From Pseudomonas sp. Irchel 3E13 (GTDB lineage: Bacteria > Pseudomonadota > Gammaproteobacteria > Pseudomonadales > Pseudomonadaceae): a stretch of DNA of 64,000 bases. The number at the start of each line of letters is the position of its first letter. Position 1 is the stretch's first letter. The notes beneath the pieces are model-generated. The model saw only the letters and a program-made list of their open reading frames with translations, had not been told where the DNA came from and searched no databases. Where the stretch lies: positions 372,001 through 436,000 of the forward strand of contig NZ_FYDX01000002.1 in the NCBI RefSeq assembly GCF_900187455.1. The letters run 5' to 3'. A program made the position numbers and the translations under genes. Shown here piece after piece: positions 11,544 through 20,900 of the stretch.

Positions 11544-12725
11544 TTACAGCTCGACGTTGACTGCTTGCGAAGCGCGGGTCGCCTTGGCCCGGGCGGCCTC
11601 GATCGACTCGTCGCGCGCCAGGCACACGCCCATGCGGCGCTGGCCGTTGACTTCCGGCTTGCCGAACAGACGCAGCGCGGTATCAGGCTCGGCCAGGGCG
11701 GCGCCGAGGTTGTCGAAAGCGGTCTGCTGCGACTGACCTTCCACCAGGATGACCGCGGACGCCGACGGACCGAACTGACGGACCGACGGGATCGGCAGGC
11801 CGAGAATTGCCCGGGCGTGCAGGGCGAACTGCGACAGGTCCTGGGAAATCAGGGTCACCAGGCCGGTGTCATGCGGGCGCGGCGAGACTTCGCTGAACCA
11901 CACCTGATCGCCCTTGACGAACAGTTCGACGCCGAACAGGCCGCGACCGCCCAGCGCCTCGGTGACCGCCTTGGCCACCCGCTCGGACTCGGCCAGCGCC
12001 ACCGGGCTCATGGCCTGTGGCTGCCAGGATTCCTGGTAGTCGCCTTTCTCCTGACGGTGACCGACAGGTGCCAGGAAGGTGGTGCCGCCAACATGACGAA
12101 CAGTCAGCAGGGTGATTTCGTAGTCGAAATCGATGAAGCCTTCGATGATCACCCGGCCCTTGCCGGCACGGCCGCCTTCCTGGGCGTAGTCCCAGGCTTT
12201 CTGCAGGTCGTCGGCGCTTTTCAGCAGGCTCTGGCCCTTGCCCGACGAACTCATCACCGGCTTGACCACACACGGGAAGCCCAGGTCCAGGGCGGCCTTG
12301 CTGTAGTCCTCGAAGGTGTCGGCGAAGTGGTAAGGCGAGGTGGGCAGGTCCAGCTCTTCAGCCGCCAGGCGACGGATGCCTTCGCGGTTCATGGTCAGTT
12401 GCGCGGCGCGGGCGGTCGGCACTACGGTGAAGCCTTCGGCTTCCAGCTCGACCAGGGTCGCGGTGGCGATGGCTTCGATTTCCGGGACGATGTAGTGCGG
12501 TTTCTCGGCCTCGATGACCGCACGCAGGGCGGCGCCGTCGAGCATGTTGATCACGTGGCTGCGATGCGCCACCTGCATGGCCGGGGCATTGGCGTAACGG
12601 TCCACGGCGATCACTTCGACGCCCAGGCGTTGCAGCTCGATCACCACTTCCTTGCCCAGCTCGCCACAGCCACAGAGCAGTACACGGGTCGCGGTGGGCG
12701 ACAATGGGGTTCCGATACGGGTCAT
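11544..12725 (-). CDS. purT: Formate-dependent phosphoribosylglycinamide formyltransferase (GAR transformylase 2)
   Basis: ATP-grasp enzyme that makes formyl-GAR from GAR, formate and ATP in purine synthesis, independent of folate. The protein is 393 aa. It starts with a dinucleotide-type [21 protein letters not shown] fold, then the ATP-grasp core ([58 protein letters not shown]). An AGGA sits at good distance before the ATG. With purL, guaA and guaB, it is one of four purine genes in this window, though they are not in one operon. Confidence 0.97.
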   Translation of the reverse strand: MTRIGTPLSPTATRVLLCGCGELGKEVVIELQRLGVEVIAVDRYANAPAMQVAHRSHVINMLDGAALRAVIEAEKPHYIVPEIEAIATATLVELEAEGFTVVPTARAAQLTMNREGIRRLAAEELDLPTSPYHFADTFEDYSKAALDLGFPCVVKPVMSSSGKGQSLLKSADDLQKAWDYAQEGGRAGKGRVIIEGFIDFDYEITLLTVRHVGGTTFLAPVGHRQEKGDYQESWQPQAMSPVALAESERVAKAVTEALGGRGLFGVELFVKGDQVWFSEVSPRPHDTGLVTLISQDLSQFALHARAILGLPIPSVRQFGPSASAVILVEGQSQQTAFDNLGAALAEPDTALRLFGKPEVNGQRRMGVCLARDESIEAARAKATRASQAVNVEL

Positions 12726-12819
12726 CTCAGGTCCTCAAAGGGAAGGAATCCATGGCCGCCCCAGCACGGTGCGGGCCAGCGAAAGGGGCACATTTTACAT
12801 GGTTGAACGCCGTCGCGGC

Positions 12820-13287
12820 TCAGCCGGCGATGGCGTTTTTCCGCACCCGCCAGGCCATGGCCAGCCACACCGCGGTGACGCCGGCGAATTTCGACGCCAG
12901 GGCAGTACCGACCACGGCCGGCGTCAGGGCGCCGATCATGCCGAAGAAGATGAAGGTGTCGAGCGGAATGCTCAGCGCGGAACTGATCCACAGGCGGTCA
13001 TGCAGCGGGCGCTTGGTGATGCTGAACACTACCCAGTCGATCAGCTCGGACACCGCGAACGCGGTGGCGCTGGCCAGGGCGATGGTCGGGTCGGAGGTGA
13101 CATAGGACAGCACCAGCGCCGCCAGCATGGCGACCAGCGCGCCGTGGCCGAAGCGGGTCTGCACCATGTCGCGCAGGACGAACACCAATCCGCCCCAGGC
13201 GGACCAGATCACGTCCAGGTGCGGCGCACTGGAGAAGGCGTAGTTGATGAGCACCACGCTGCTGATATAGGCGATGAGAAAGAACAT
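12820..13287 (-). CDS. VUT-family (YhhQ-like) membrane transporter
   Basis: A 155-aa, roughly five-helix membrane protein (MFFLIAYISSVVLINYAFS start). The middle stretch SYVTSDPTIALASATAFAVSELIDWVVFS and the following TKRPLHDRLWISSALSIPLD match the vitamin-uptake-transporter (VUT/DUF165) family, whose YhhQ member takes up queuosine precursors. It is shorter than E. coli YhhQ, so the substrate is uncertain. The start MFFL at 13287 is preferred to an in-frame codon six residues upstream. Confidence 0.7.
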   Translation of the reverse strand: MFFLIAYISSVVLINYAFSSAPHLDVIWSAWGGLVFVLRDMVQTRFGHGALVAMLAALVLSYVTSDPTIALASATAFAVSELIDWVVFSITKRPLHDRLWISSALSIPLDTFIFFGMIGALTPAVVGTALASKFAGVTAVWLAMAWRVRKNAIAG

Positions 13288-13351
13288 TGGGGGCACCGGT
13301 AGCAAGCCGCACAGGGTACTTCACAGCCCGCGTGCGGCCAAGCCCCGGGAA

Positions 13352-13564
13352 TCAGTTCGCCGCGCGGGGTTGGGCGAAGACCAGGCCGGCGGCCACGGCG
13401 CGCTCGTGACAGAGGCGCAGCACCTGCCGGCGCTCGGTGTTGTCCATGCGGCCCCAGCGGGTGATTTCAGCGGCGGTGCGCTGGCAGCCGGTGCAGATGT
13501 CTTGTTCGTCCAGCGCGCAAATGCTGACGCAAGGTGAGGCCACGGGCCTTTCAGCGGTGCTCAT
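13352..13564 (-). CDS. DUF1289 small cysteine protein
   Basis: A 70-aa protein with the DUF1289 pattern: SPCVSICALDEQDICTGCQRT, four cysteines spaced C-x3-C-x7-C-x2-C, followed by EITRWGRMDNTERRQVL. The cysteines suggest a metal or Fe-S site; function is unknown. Its ATG overlaps the TGA of the gamma-carbonic-anhydrase gene by one base (TGATG), so translation is coupled. Confidence 0.8.
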   Translation of the reverse strand: MSTAERPVASPCVSICALDEQDICTGCQRTAAEITRWGRMDNTERRQVLRLCHERAVAAGLVFAQPRAAN

Positions 13565-14088
13565 CAATCCTCCTGCGGCGCCAGGTCGCGGGCATAACGC
13601 TGGGCGTTGTGCACGTAATGGGCGGCGCTGGCTTCCAGCATCTTCTTCTGTGCCTCGGTCAGTTCGCGCACCACCTTGCCCGGCGAGCCCATCACCAGCG
13701 AACCGTCGGGGATTTCCTTGCCTTCGGGGATCAGCGCATTGGCGCCGATGATGCAGTGCTTGCCGATCCGCGCACCGTTGAGGATCACCGCGTTGATACC
13801 GATCAGACTGTAGTCGTCCACCGAACAGCCGTGGAGCATGGCGTTGTGGCCGATGGTCACGCCCTTGCCGATGGTCAGCGGCGAGCCCATGTCGGTGTGC
13901 ATCACCGTGCCGTCCTGGACGTTGCTGTTCTCGCCGATGTCGATCAGTTCGTTGTCGCCACGCAGGACCGCGTTGAACCAGACATTAGCGCCCGCCTGCA
14001 GGCGTACCTTGCCGATCAGCGTGGCATTGGGCGCCACCCAGCTTTGTGGATGGGTTTCGACCCGAAAGTCGCCCAGACGGTATTTCAT
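13564..14088 (-). CDS. Gamma-carbonic anhydrase family protein (PaaY/YrdA-like)
   Basis: A 174-aa left-handed beta-helix protein of hexapeptide repeats (for example [20 protein letters not shown]). Metal-ligand histidines are present in GTVMHTDMG and [15 protein letters not shown]. Family members are trimeric and bind Zn or Fe; some are carbonic anhydrases, others thioesterases. Catalysis here is not proven. It is coupled to the DUF1289 gene downstream and follows a NUDIX gene on the same strand. Confidence 0.88.
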   Translation of the reverse strand: MKYRLGDFRVETHPQSWVAPNATLIGKVRLQAGANVWFNAVLRGDNELIDIGENSNVQDGTVMHTDMGSPLTIGKGVTIGHNAMLHGCSVDDYSLIGINAVILNGARIGKHCIIGANALIPEGKEIPDGSLVMGSPGKVVRELTEAQKKMLEASAAHYVHNAQRYARDLAPQED

Positions 14089-14129
14089 GCGTGGTTCCTC
14101 ACGGTGGGGTTCGCGGCGGGTGATCCCGC

Positions 14130-14729
14130 TCAGAGTGGGGTGAAGCGTTCAGGCGGATGGTGCAGGCTGATGCGCGCATCGTAGAGCAGGTTGACCAGTT
14201 CGACGATCATGATCGCCGACAGGCCCCAGATCTTGTACTCGCCGAAGCGGTAGCTGGGGACGTACCAACTGCGGCCCTGATAATCGATGCGGTGGGTGTG
14301 ATCGCGCGGGTCCTGGCGGAAGAACTCCAGCGGCACGCTGAACACTGCGGCGATCTCGGCATCGTTGGGGCGGTACTCGACGTAATCGGGAATCAGCCCG
14401 ACGAAAGGCGTGACTTTCAGTCCGTGCAACGAGACCAGCGGGGTCAATGGACCAATCACCTCCACCAGGCCGGGTGGCAGGCCGATTTCTTCCTCGGCTT
14501 CGCGCAGGGCGGTGAAGATCAGGTCGGGGTCTTCCGGGTCGCGGCGTCCACCTGGGAAAGCCACTTCACCGCCGTGGGTCGAGAGGCCCTTGGCGCGCAA
14601 GGTCAGTACCAGCTCGGGCTCTTCACTACGGGTGATCGGTAGCAGCACCGCGGCCTCAGGAAAACGTCGATCGGTTTCCAGGGTGCCCGGGGTGTGACTG
14701 CTCACACGGCGAAGTAGCTCGTCCAGCAT
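14130..14729 (-). CDS. NUDIX hydrolase, probable CoA pyrophosphatase (NudL/YeaB-like)
   Basis: A 199-aa NUDIX enzyme. The Nudix box lies in [15 protein letters not shown] and [14 protein letters not shown], and the preceding [18 protein letters not shown] is the signature of CoA pyrophosphatases (UPF0035), which split CoA into phosphopantetheine and 3',5'-ADP. The start MLDELL at 14729 is favoured by a GAGAGA just upstream; in-frame ATGs at 14741 and further upstream are alternatives. It is divergent from a second NUDIX gene with about 130 bp between. Confidence 0.85.
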   Translation of the reverse strand: MLDELLRRVSSHTPGTLETDRRFPEAAVLLPITRSEEPELVLTLRAKGLSTHGGEVAFPGGRRDPEDPDLIFTALREAEEEIGLPPGLVEVIGPLTPLVSLHGLKVTPFVGLIPDYVEYRPNDAEIAAVFSVPLEFFRQDPRDHTHRIDYQGRSWYVPSYRFGEYKIWGLSAIMIVELVNLLYDARISLHHPPERFTPL

Positions 14730-14859
14730 GGTCTCTCTCATTCCAGTAACGTTCTGCATCATGCACCAAAGCCGCGCCACGCCCAACCCCCGGCGACGAT
14801 CGCACTTGCGGGGCGCGGGACCGCGGCGCGAAGATAGCGCACCTCCCAGGAAGATAAGC

Positions 14860-15420
14860 ATGAAATACTGCAGCGCGTGCGGCAAAGCGGTCACCCAGCG
14901 CATACCCGAAGGCGACTCCCGCTTGCGTTATGTCTGCGACCACTGCCAGACCATCCACTACCAGAATCCCAATATCGTCGCCGGCGTGCTGCCGAACCAT
15001 GGCAGCAAGGTGCTGCTGTGCCGTCGCGCCATCGAGCCGCGCCGCGGCTACTGGACCCTGCCCGCCGGCTTCATGGAAAACGGCGAGACCATGGAACAGG
15101 CCGCCCGCCGCGAAACCGTCGAAGAAGCCTGCGCGCGCCTGGGCGAGATGACCCTGTATCACCTGTACGACCTGCCGCACATCAACCAGGTACACGTGTT
15201 TTTCCGCGCCGAACTGGCTGACCTGGACTTCGACATCGGCGAGGAAAGCCTGGAAGTGCGCCTGTTCGAAGAAAACGAGATTCCGTGGGACGAGCTGGCT
15301 TTCAGGACGATCCGCGTCACACTAGAATGCTACTATCGGGACCGCGAAAGGCAGCACTACCCGGTTCACACCGAGAGCCTGTCAGCGTCGTTCGCCCCGC
15401 CACCCAAGTCCGATTCGTAA
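14860..15420 (+). CDS. NUDIX hydrolase with N-terminal zinc ribbon
   Basis: A 186-aa cytoplasmic NUDIX protein. Residues 1 to about 35 form a zinc ribbon (CSACGKAV and CDHCQTIHYQNP), then a NUDIX domain with LPAGFMENGETMEQAARRETVEEA. This pairing resembles small NADH/ADP-ribose pyrophosphatases, but the substrate is unknown. The ATG at 14860 has AGGAAG upstream. It is followed 27 bp later by an L,D-transpeptidase gene. Confidence 0.85.
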   Translation: MKYCSACGKAVTQRIPEGDSRLRYVCDHCQTIHYQNPNIVAGVLPNHGSKVLLCRRAIEPRRGYWTLPAGFMENGETMEQAARRETVEEACARLGEMTLYHLYDLPHINQVHVFFRAELADLDFDIGEESLEVRLFEENEIPWDELAFRTIRVTLECYYRDRERQHYPVHTESLSASFAPPPKSDS

Positions 15421-15447
15421 AACCGCGATTATCAGGGATACCGTTTC

Positions 15448-16014
15448 ATGCGCTGGTTGCTTGCCCTTTTCTGCCTCAGTGTGGCTTCGGTGTCCCAGGC
15501 GGCTTACACCGAAACCATCGTCACCAAGCCGATCCTCAAGGACGCGCCGCTTGCGCCGCAGTCCTCTCCCGCCGAGGTCAAGCCATCGAACCGGATCGAC
15601 AAGGTGCTGGTGCTCAAGTCGCAGCGCCGCCTTGAACTGATCAGCAATGGCGCACCGCTCAAGACCTACCGCATCTCCCTCGGCAAGAAGCCCGTCGGCG
15701 CCAAGGAGCGCGAGGGCGACAAGCGCACCCCGGAAGGCTTCTATTGGCTGGACTGGCGCAAGGTCTCGGACCGCTACAACCTGGCGATCCATGTGTCCTA
15801 CCCCAACGTCACCGATGCCGCCCGGGCACGTCGCGAAGGCGTTCAGCCCGGCGGGATGATCATGATTCACGGAACGCCGGACACGGAGGACAACCCGGAA
15901 CAGCTTTTCCATACGCTGGACTGGACCGAAGGCTGCATCGCCATGCGCAACACCGACATGCGCGAAGTCTGGAGCCTGGTAAAGGACGGCACCATGATCG
16001 AGATCCGCCCCTGA
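15448..16014 (+). CDS. L,D-transpeptidase (YkuD domain)
   Basis: A 188-aa exported protein with a signal peptide (residues 1 to about 18, ending VSQA). The YkuD domain spans about residues 50-187, with the catalytic signature HGTPD followed by TEGCIAMRN, whose cysteine forms the acyl-enzyme. Such enzymes make 3-3 cross-links in peptidoglycan or attach lipoproteins to it; which one applies cannot be told. Confidence 0.9.
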   Translation: MRWLLALFCLSVASVSQAAYTETIVTKPILKDAPLAPQSSPAEVKPSNRIDKVLVLKSQRRLELISNGAPLKTYRISLGKKPVGAKEREGDKRTPEGFYWLDWRKVSDRYNLAIHVSYPNVTDAARARREGVQPGGMIMIHGTPDTEDNPEQLFHTLDWTEGCIAMRNTDMREVWSLVKDGTMIEIRP

Positions 16015-16023
16015 TCGACCCGC

Positions 16024-16043
16024 TCCGGCGCCTTCGCGCCGGA
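16024..16043 (+). terminator. Hairpin after the L,D-transpeptidase gene
   Basis: Perfect 7-bp stem TCCGGCG/CGCCGGA with loop CCTTCG, nine bases after the stop, followed by CATTTCC. A likely terminator with a weak T run. Confidence 0.55.
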
Positions 16044-16212
16044 CATTTCCTACCCTCCTGAGTAACCTTCGGAAATTTCCGAGGGCACTCGCGCTCGTCC
16101 CCTACCTCTCCTCACGCTCATCCCCAGCATTCAAACGGATGCTCCTCCCTTAGATTCATCTCACCTGAAATGCTTCCTTCGTCCTAGAACAAGAACATAA
16201 GGACGCCAGCCT

Positions 16213-17928
16213 ATGTCCCGTTCATCGCGAACCGGAGGCCCGCGCTCCCCGGCGCTGGCATCCACGGTCTTCATCACCCTGATTTTGCTGTTCGTGGCAC
16301 CCGCGCTGGCCGACGAGGCCTTTTCGGTCCTGCCGCTATTACGCGAGCAACGCCGCGACGCAGACGCGATGGAGCGACAACAGCGCTTGCGCCAGCTCAC
16401 GCCGCCGACGGTCATCGAGACGCCGAACGAGACGCCCGCTGCGGCGCTCGAAGCCGAACAGTGCTGGCCTGTCTCCGGCCTTCGCCTGGCGGGCAACACG
16501 CTGATTTCCCGCGACGCCCTGAACGAGGTGGTCGATCCGTTGCTGCAACCGTGCATGGACGAGGCACGGGTCAACGCGGTGCTCAAAGCCATCACTCGGC
16601 TTTACCTGCAACTGGGTTACCTCGCCAGCCGGCCTTATCTGGCCCAGCCGCCGCACGCGGGGGCGAGCCTGGACATCCTGATCGTCGAAGGTTTTGTCGA
16701 ATCGGTGGAGTTCGATGACCCGGAACTGCCGTTGTCGCTGTCCCGCGCCTTTCCCGATCTGCTTGGCCAGCCACTGCGCCTGAGCACGCTGGAGCAGGGG
16801 CTGAACCAGATGAATCGCCTGCAGGCGTTCGACCTCAGCGCGGACCTTGAGCCGGGCGAACTGCGAGGCGGCACGCGGGTGATCATTCGCTCGCAACGGC
16901 AACCGGCATCACGCCTGAAGCTGGCCACCAGCCTCGACAACCGCGGCAGCGAGGCGACGGGCCGCGAGCGACTGGGTGTCAGCCTGAGCCTCGACAGTCC
17001 GCTGGAACACAACGATTTCCTGCGTCTGCACAGCCTTCGCCGCCTGTTGCCCGGGCGTGGCGACAGCCGTGGCTACGGGCTCTACTACAACAGCCCTTAT
17101 GGCCCCTGGCGTTTCGCCCTGAGCCTGGACCGCCTGGAATACCGCGCCGCCCTGCCCGGCTCGAACGCCAGCAACAGCGGCCAGAGCGATTTCTACAGCC
17201 TCGGCGTGGACCGCGCGCTATGGCACGACCAGTCCACCACCCTCGGCGCCAACCTGCGGCTCAACTACAAGCGCCTGGACACGCGGTTCTCCAGCGAACG
17301 ACTGCGCCTTCGCCTGCAAAGCCCGACGCTCACCAGCCTCGATGCCAGTCTCAACCTGAGCTGGCGCGACGATGCGCTGTGGAACGCCACCCTCGGCTAC
17401 AACCAGGGGCTCGGCTGGTTCGGATCCGATGACCGCGCAGCAAACCCGCGCGCGCCGCAGCCGCTGTTCCGCAAGTACCTGGCAAGCCTCTGGCAACTGC
17501 GCGAAGGCGTCGATCCCGCGTTTCGCTGGCGCTGGGAAAGCGAACTGAACCTGCAATACAGCCCTGAACCGCTACCCGCGATCGAGCAGATGGCGGTCGC
17601 GGGCGACACGGCGGTGCGGGGCTTTCGTCGCGCCACGGTGTCCGGCGCCAGCGGCGCGGTCTGGCGCAACACCCTCAGCCTGCCGCTGAACAACCCGCTG
17701 CCGGTGCCGCTGGAAATCCGTCCGAGCCTCGGCCTCGACGCCGGCTGGAGCCGCTACGACCACGGCAGCCCCACACAACGACTGCTCGGCGCCCACGCCG
17801 GCCTGCAACTGAGCCTGCCTCGCGGCCAGCTGAGCCTCGATTACCAGCGCGCCCTGCAGGCCAGCGGCACGCGGCGCCGCGATCTGGAGCCGGGCTACTG
17901 GCGCGCGCAACTGACCCTGACGTTCTGA
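16213..17928 (+). CDS. Two-partner secretion outer-membrane transporter TpsB (ShlB/FhaC/HecB family)
   Basis: A 571-aa Omp85-superfamily protein that exports its TpsA partner across the outer membrane. It has a signal peptide (residues about 1-33, ending APALA) and a periplasmic helix and linker (about 45-80) rich in Glu/Arg/Gln. POTRA-type domains start near CWPVSGLRLAGNTLISRDAL (residue 84), and a 16-strand beta-barrel runs to the C-terminus, ending in LTLTF. The conserved barrel motif AVRGF, located in the strands near residue 465, is present. The gene lies 24 bp upstream of the tpsA-like gene, as expected for a pair. Confidence 0.93.
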   Translation: MSRSSRTGGPRSPALASTVFITLILLFVAPALADEAFSVLPLLREQRRDADAMERQQRLRQLTPPTVIETPNETPAAALEAEQCWPVSGLRLAGNTLISRDALNEVVDPLLQPCMDEARVNAVLKAITRLYLQLGYLASRPYLAQPPHAGASLDILIVEGFVESVEFDDPELPLSLSRAFPDLLGQPLRLSTLEQGLNQMNRLQAFDLSADLEPGELRGGTRVIIRSQRQPASRLKLATSLDNRGSEATGRERLGVSLSLDSPLEHNDFLRLHSLRRLLPGRGDSRGYGLYYNSPYGPWRFALSLDRLEYRAALPGSNASNSGQSDFYSLGVDRALWHDQSTTLGANLRLNYKRLDTRFSSERLRLRLQSPTLTSLDASLNLSWRDDALWNATLGYNQGLGWFGSDDRAANPRAPQPLFRKYLASLWQLREGVDPAFRWRWESELNLQYSPEPLPAIEQMAVAGDTAVRGFRRATVSGASGAVWRNTLSLPLNNPLPVPLEIRPSLGLDAGWSRYDHGSPTQRLLGAHAGLQLSLPRGQLSLDYQRALQASGTRRRDLEPGYWRAQLTLTF

Positions 17929-17952
17929 TCCCCACCCAAGAGAGAGACCACC

Positions 17953-20900
17953 ATGACCCCTCTACCTCCACGGTTCACCCCCGACCTGCTGCGCTGGGCG
18001 ATCAGCGTCAGCCTGCTGGTTCCCACCGGAGCCATCGCCAACAACGGCCTGCAACCGGCCACCGGCCCGGGCGGAACGCCATCCATCAACGAGCACAACG
18101 GTGTGCCGGTGATTAACATCGTCGCGCCGTCCGCCAGCGGCCTGTCGCACAACCAGTTCCTCGACTACAACGTCGGCCAGCCTGGCGTGGTGCTCAACAA
18201 CGCCCTGCACGCCGGGCAATCGCAATTGGCCGGCGCGCTGGGCGCCAACCCGCAATTCCAAGGCCAGGCGGCGTCCACCATCCTCAACGAGGTGATCAGC
18301 CGCAACGCCTCCAGCATCGACGGCACCCAGGAAATCTTCGGCCAGCCCGCCGACTACATCCTCGCCAACCCCAACGGCATCACCATCAACGGCGGCAGCT
18401 TCATCAACACCACCCGCGCGGGCTTTCTGGTGGGGCGCCCGGAAATCGAAGACCAGCGCCTAACCTACCTCAACAGCCTCACCGCCAGCGGCGAGTTGCG
18501 GGTCGACGGCCTTGGTCTGAGCAATGCAGAAGGCGCCCTGGAACTGATCGCCCCGCGCATCGAGAGCCATGGCCCACTTCGCGCGGCGACCGACCTGGAC
18601 CTGACCGTCGGCCGCAACCGCATCGACCGCGCCAGCGGCGAGATCGTCGAGCATCTGGCCGGCACGCCGGGCTCTATCGACGCCAGGCTGTTCGGCGCCA
18701 TGCAGGCCGGGCGCATCCGGATCATCAGCACCGCCGAGGGCGCGGGCGTGCGAATCGAGGCGCCGTCGATGGACGCTCGCCAAGGCATCAGCATTCGCTC
18801 GGCTGGGGACTTGAAGATCAGCGGCAGCGCGCAGCAACGCAGTCGTCTCGACGCGGGCAAAGGCAACCTCGAGCTTGATGCCGCGGACAACATGACGCTG
18901 AGCGCCATCGAAGGCCGGGCCGAACAGATCAAGGTCCGCACCGGCAAAAACCTCACCCTCGACGCCAAGACCCGCGAAAGCATCCGCCGCGACAACGAGA
19001 AGTGGGACAAGAAGTGGTGGTTCGTCACCACCGAAACCTTCGAGCGCACGGGCAGCGAAGTCGAACGCCTGACCACCGGCAGCGATTTTCAGGCGGTCAG
19101 CGATATTACCCTCGACGCCGGTGGCGACGCCCGCCTGCTGGCCGCCGGGGTACAAGCAGGCGGCGACCTGAAGCTGCGCAGCGGCAACACGCTGGAGGTC
19201 AGCGCCGGCATCGACAGCGTGACCCGCGACGAACGCATCCGCCACCGCAAGCACCTGTGGCGCGGCGACCAGGACACCCACGACTACCGCGAAAGCGCCC
19301 GCCCCAGCCAACTCTCGGGCCGCAACCTGACCGTGGAGGCGGCGGGGCCCACCCGCATCATCGGCAGCGAGCTGCGAAGCAGCGCGGACATGAGCATCAA
19401 AACCCCTGAACTCGATATCGCCGGGACCTCGCTCAAGGGCAGTGACTCCCGCAAGGAATACCGGGGCGACCTGGCCTCCGGGGCGTTTTTCGGCAACCGC
19501 GAGCGGGCACAAGGCGAACAGCAGACCGTTCGTGGCAGCCAGCTTGAGGCGAGCGGTGCCTTGACCGTGATCGCCGATCAAGTGCGGGTCAGCGGCAGCC
19601 GGATCAGCAGCACCGGCGACGCCCTGTTGGCCAGCGAAAAGGCCCTGCTCAGCGTCGAAGCGGCGCGGGAAAGCTCGACCCGCAGCACCAGCAGTAAAGA
19701 CAGCAAGCTGTTCGGCCTGCTCGGCAGCAGCACCGACACCCACCAGCAACGCGACACCGCGCTGGTCAGCGACCTGGCCTCGGAAAGCAACCTGCGCCTG
19801 GCCAGCGCCGACGAATTGCAGGTCATCGGTGCCCGGCTCAAGGCCGGTGGGCAGTTGCAACTGGACGCTGCGAAAGACCTGCGCGTCAGCGCCGCCACCC
19901 AGAGCGAAAACAGCACCACCCAACAAACCGACAAAAGCCTCTACGCCAGCGCCCGGCAGACGGCCGAAGCGCTCGACGGCAAGCCGGCGTCGAAGCAATA
20001 CGTGGCCTCAGCGGGCTATGAAGTGAAAAAAAGCGAGCGCAGCGCCAGCCAGGACACATTGGTTGCCAGCCAGCTCAGCGGCGCGGCGATCAACATTGGC
20101 AGCCAGGCCAACGTGTCGCTGAACAGCAGCAACCTCGACAGCAGCGGCGCCATCGATATCAGCGGCAAGACCGTCACCCTGGGCGCGCAAACCACCCGCG
20201 AGCGGCAACTCACCACCAGCACCCGCTCGGCGGGCGGCCTCGCGGTGACCGCAGGGATGGATCGCCAGGGCGGCGGCTACGAGGGCGCCTACCAGCGACG
20301 GGAACAGGAGGAAAGCCTGGTCGACAGCCTCCCGAGCGAGCTGACGGCAGCGGGACCGTTACGCATCAAGGCCGACACGCTGATCAATGAAGCGGCGCAG
20401 GTGAGCGCCGGCGAGCACCTGCTGGTCGACGCAACCCGGGTGGAAAACCGCGCCACCGCCAGCGTCCGCGAAACCCGCGACAGCGAGCGCAACTGGCAGG
20501 GCAGCCTGGGCCTGAGTCTGGAAACCCGCGATATCACCCGTCCGATCGAAAACCTGATCAACGGCAACGAGGCCGCGCGCTTCCAGCAAGCCTCGGTGGA
20601 AGACGCCCTGGCGCCGCCGACCCTGGGCGTGGACCTGGCGCTGGAGCACCTCAACCGCGAACAGACCAGCCGCAGCGAAACCGCGCGGGTCAGCGAGCTG
20701 TCCGGCACCACGGTGAAGGTCCAGGCCGATGAGGTGAGCGATACCGGCACTCGCTACCGCGCCGAAAAAGGCGGACTGCAGATCGATGCGCGGAATCACC
20801 AGTTCGTCGCCGCGCAAGACACCACCGCCGAAACCGTCGAGCGCCTGGAAGTCGGCGGCACTGCCCGGGTGGAAACCAGCACGGGCAAGGACATTGCCGG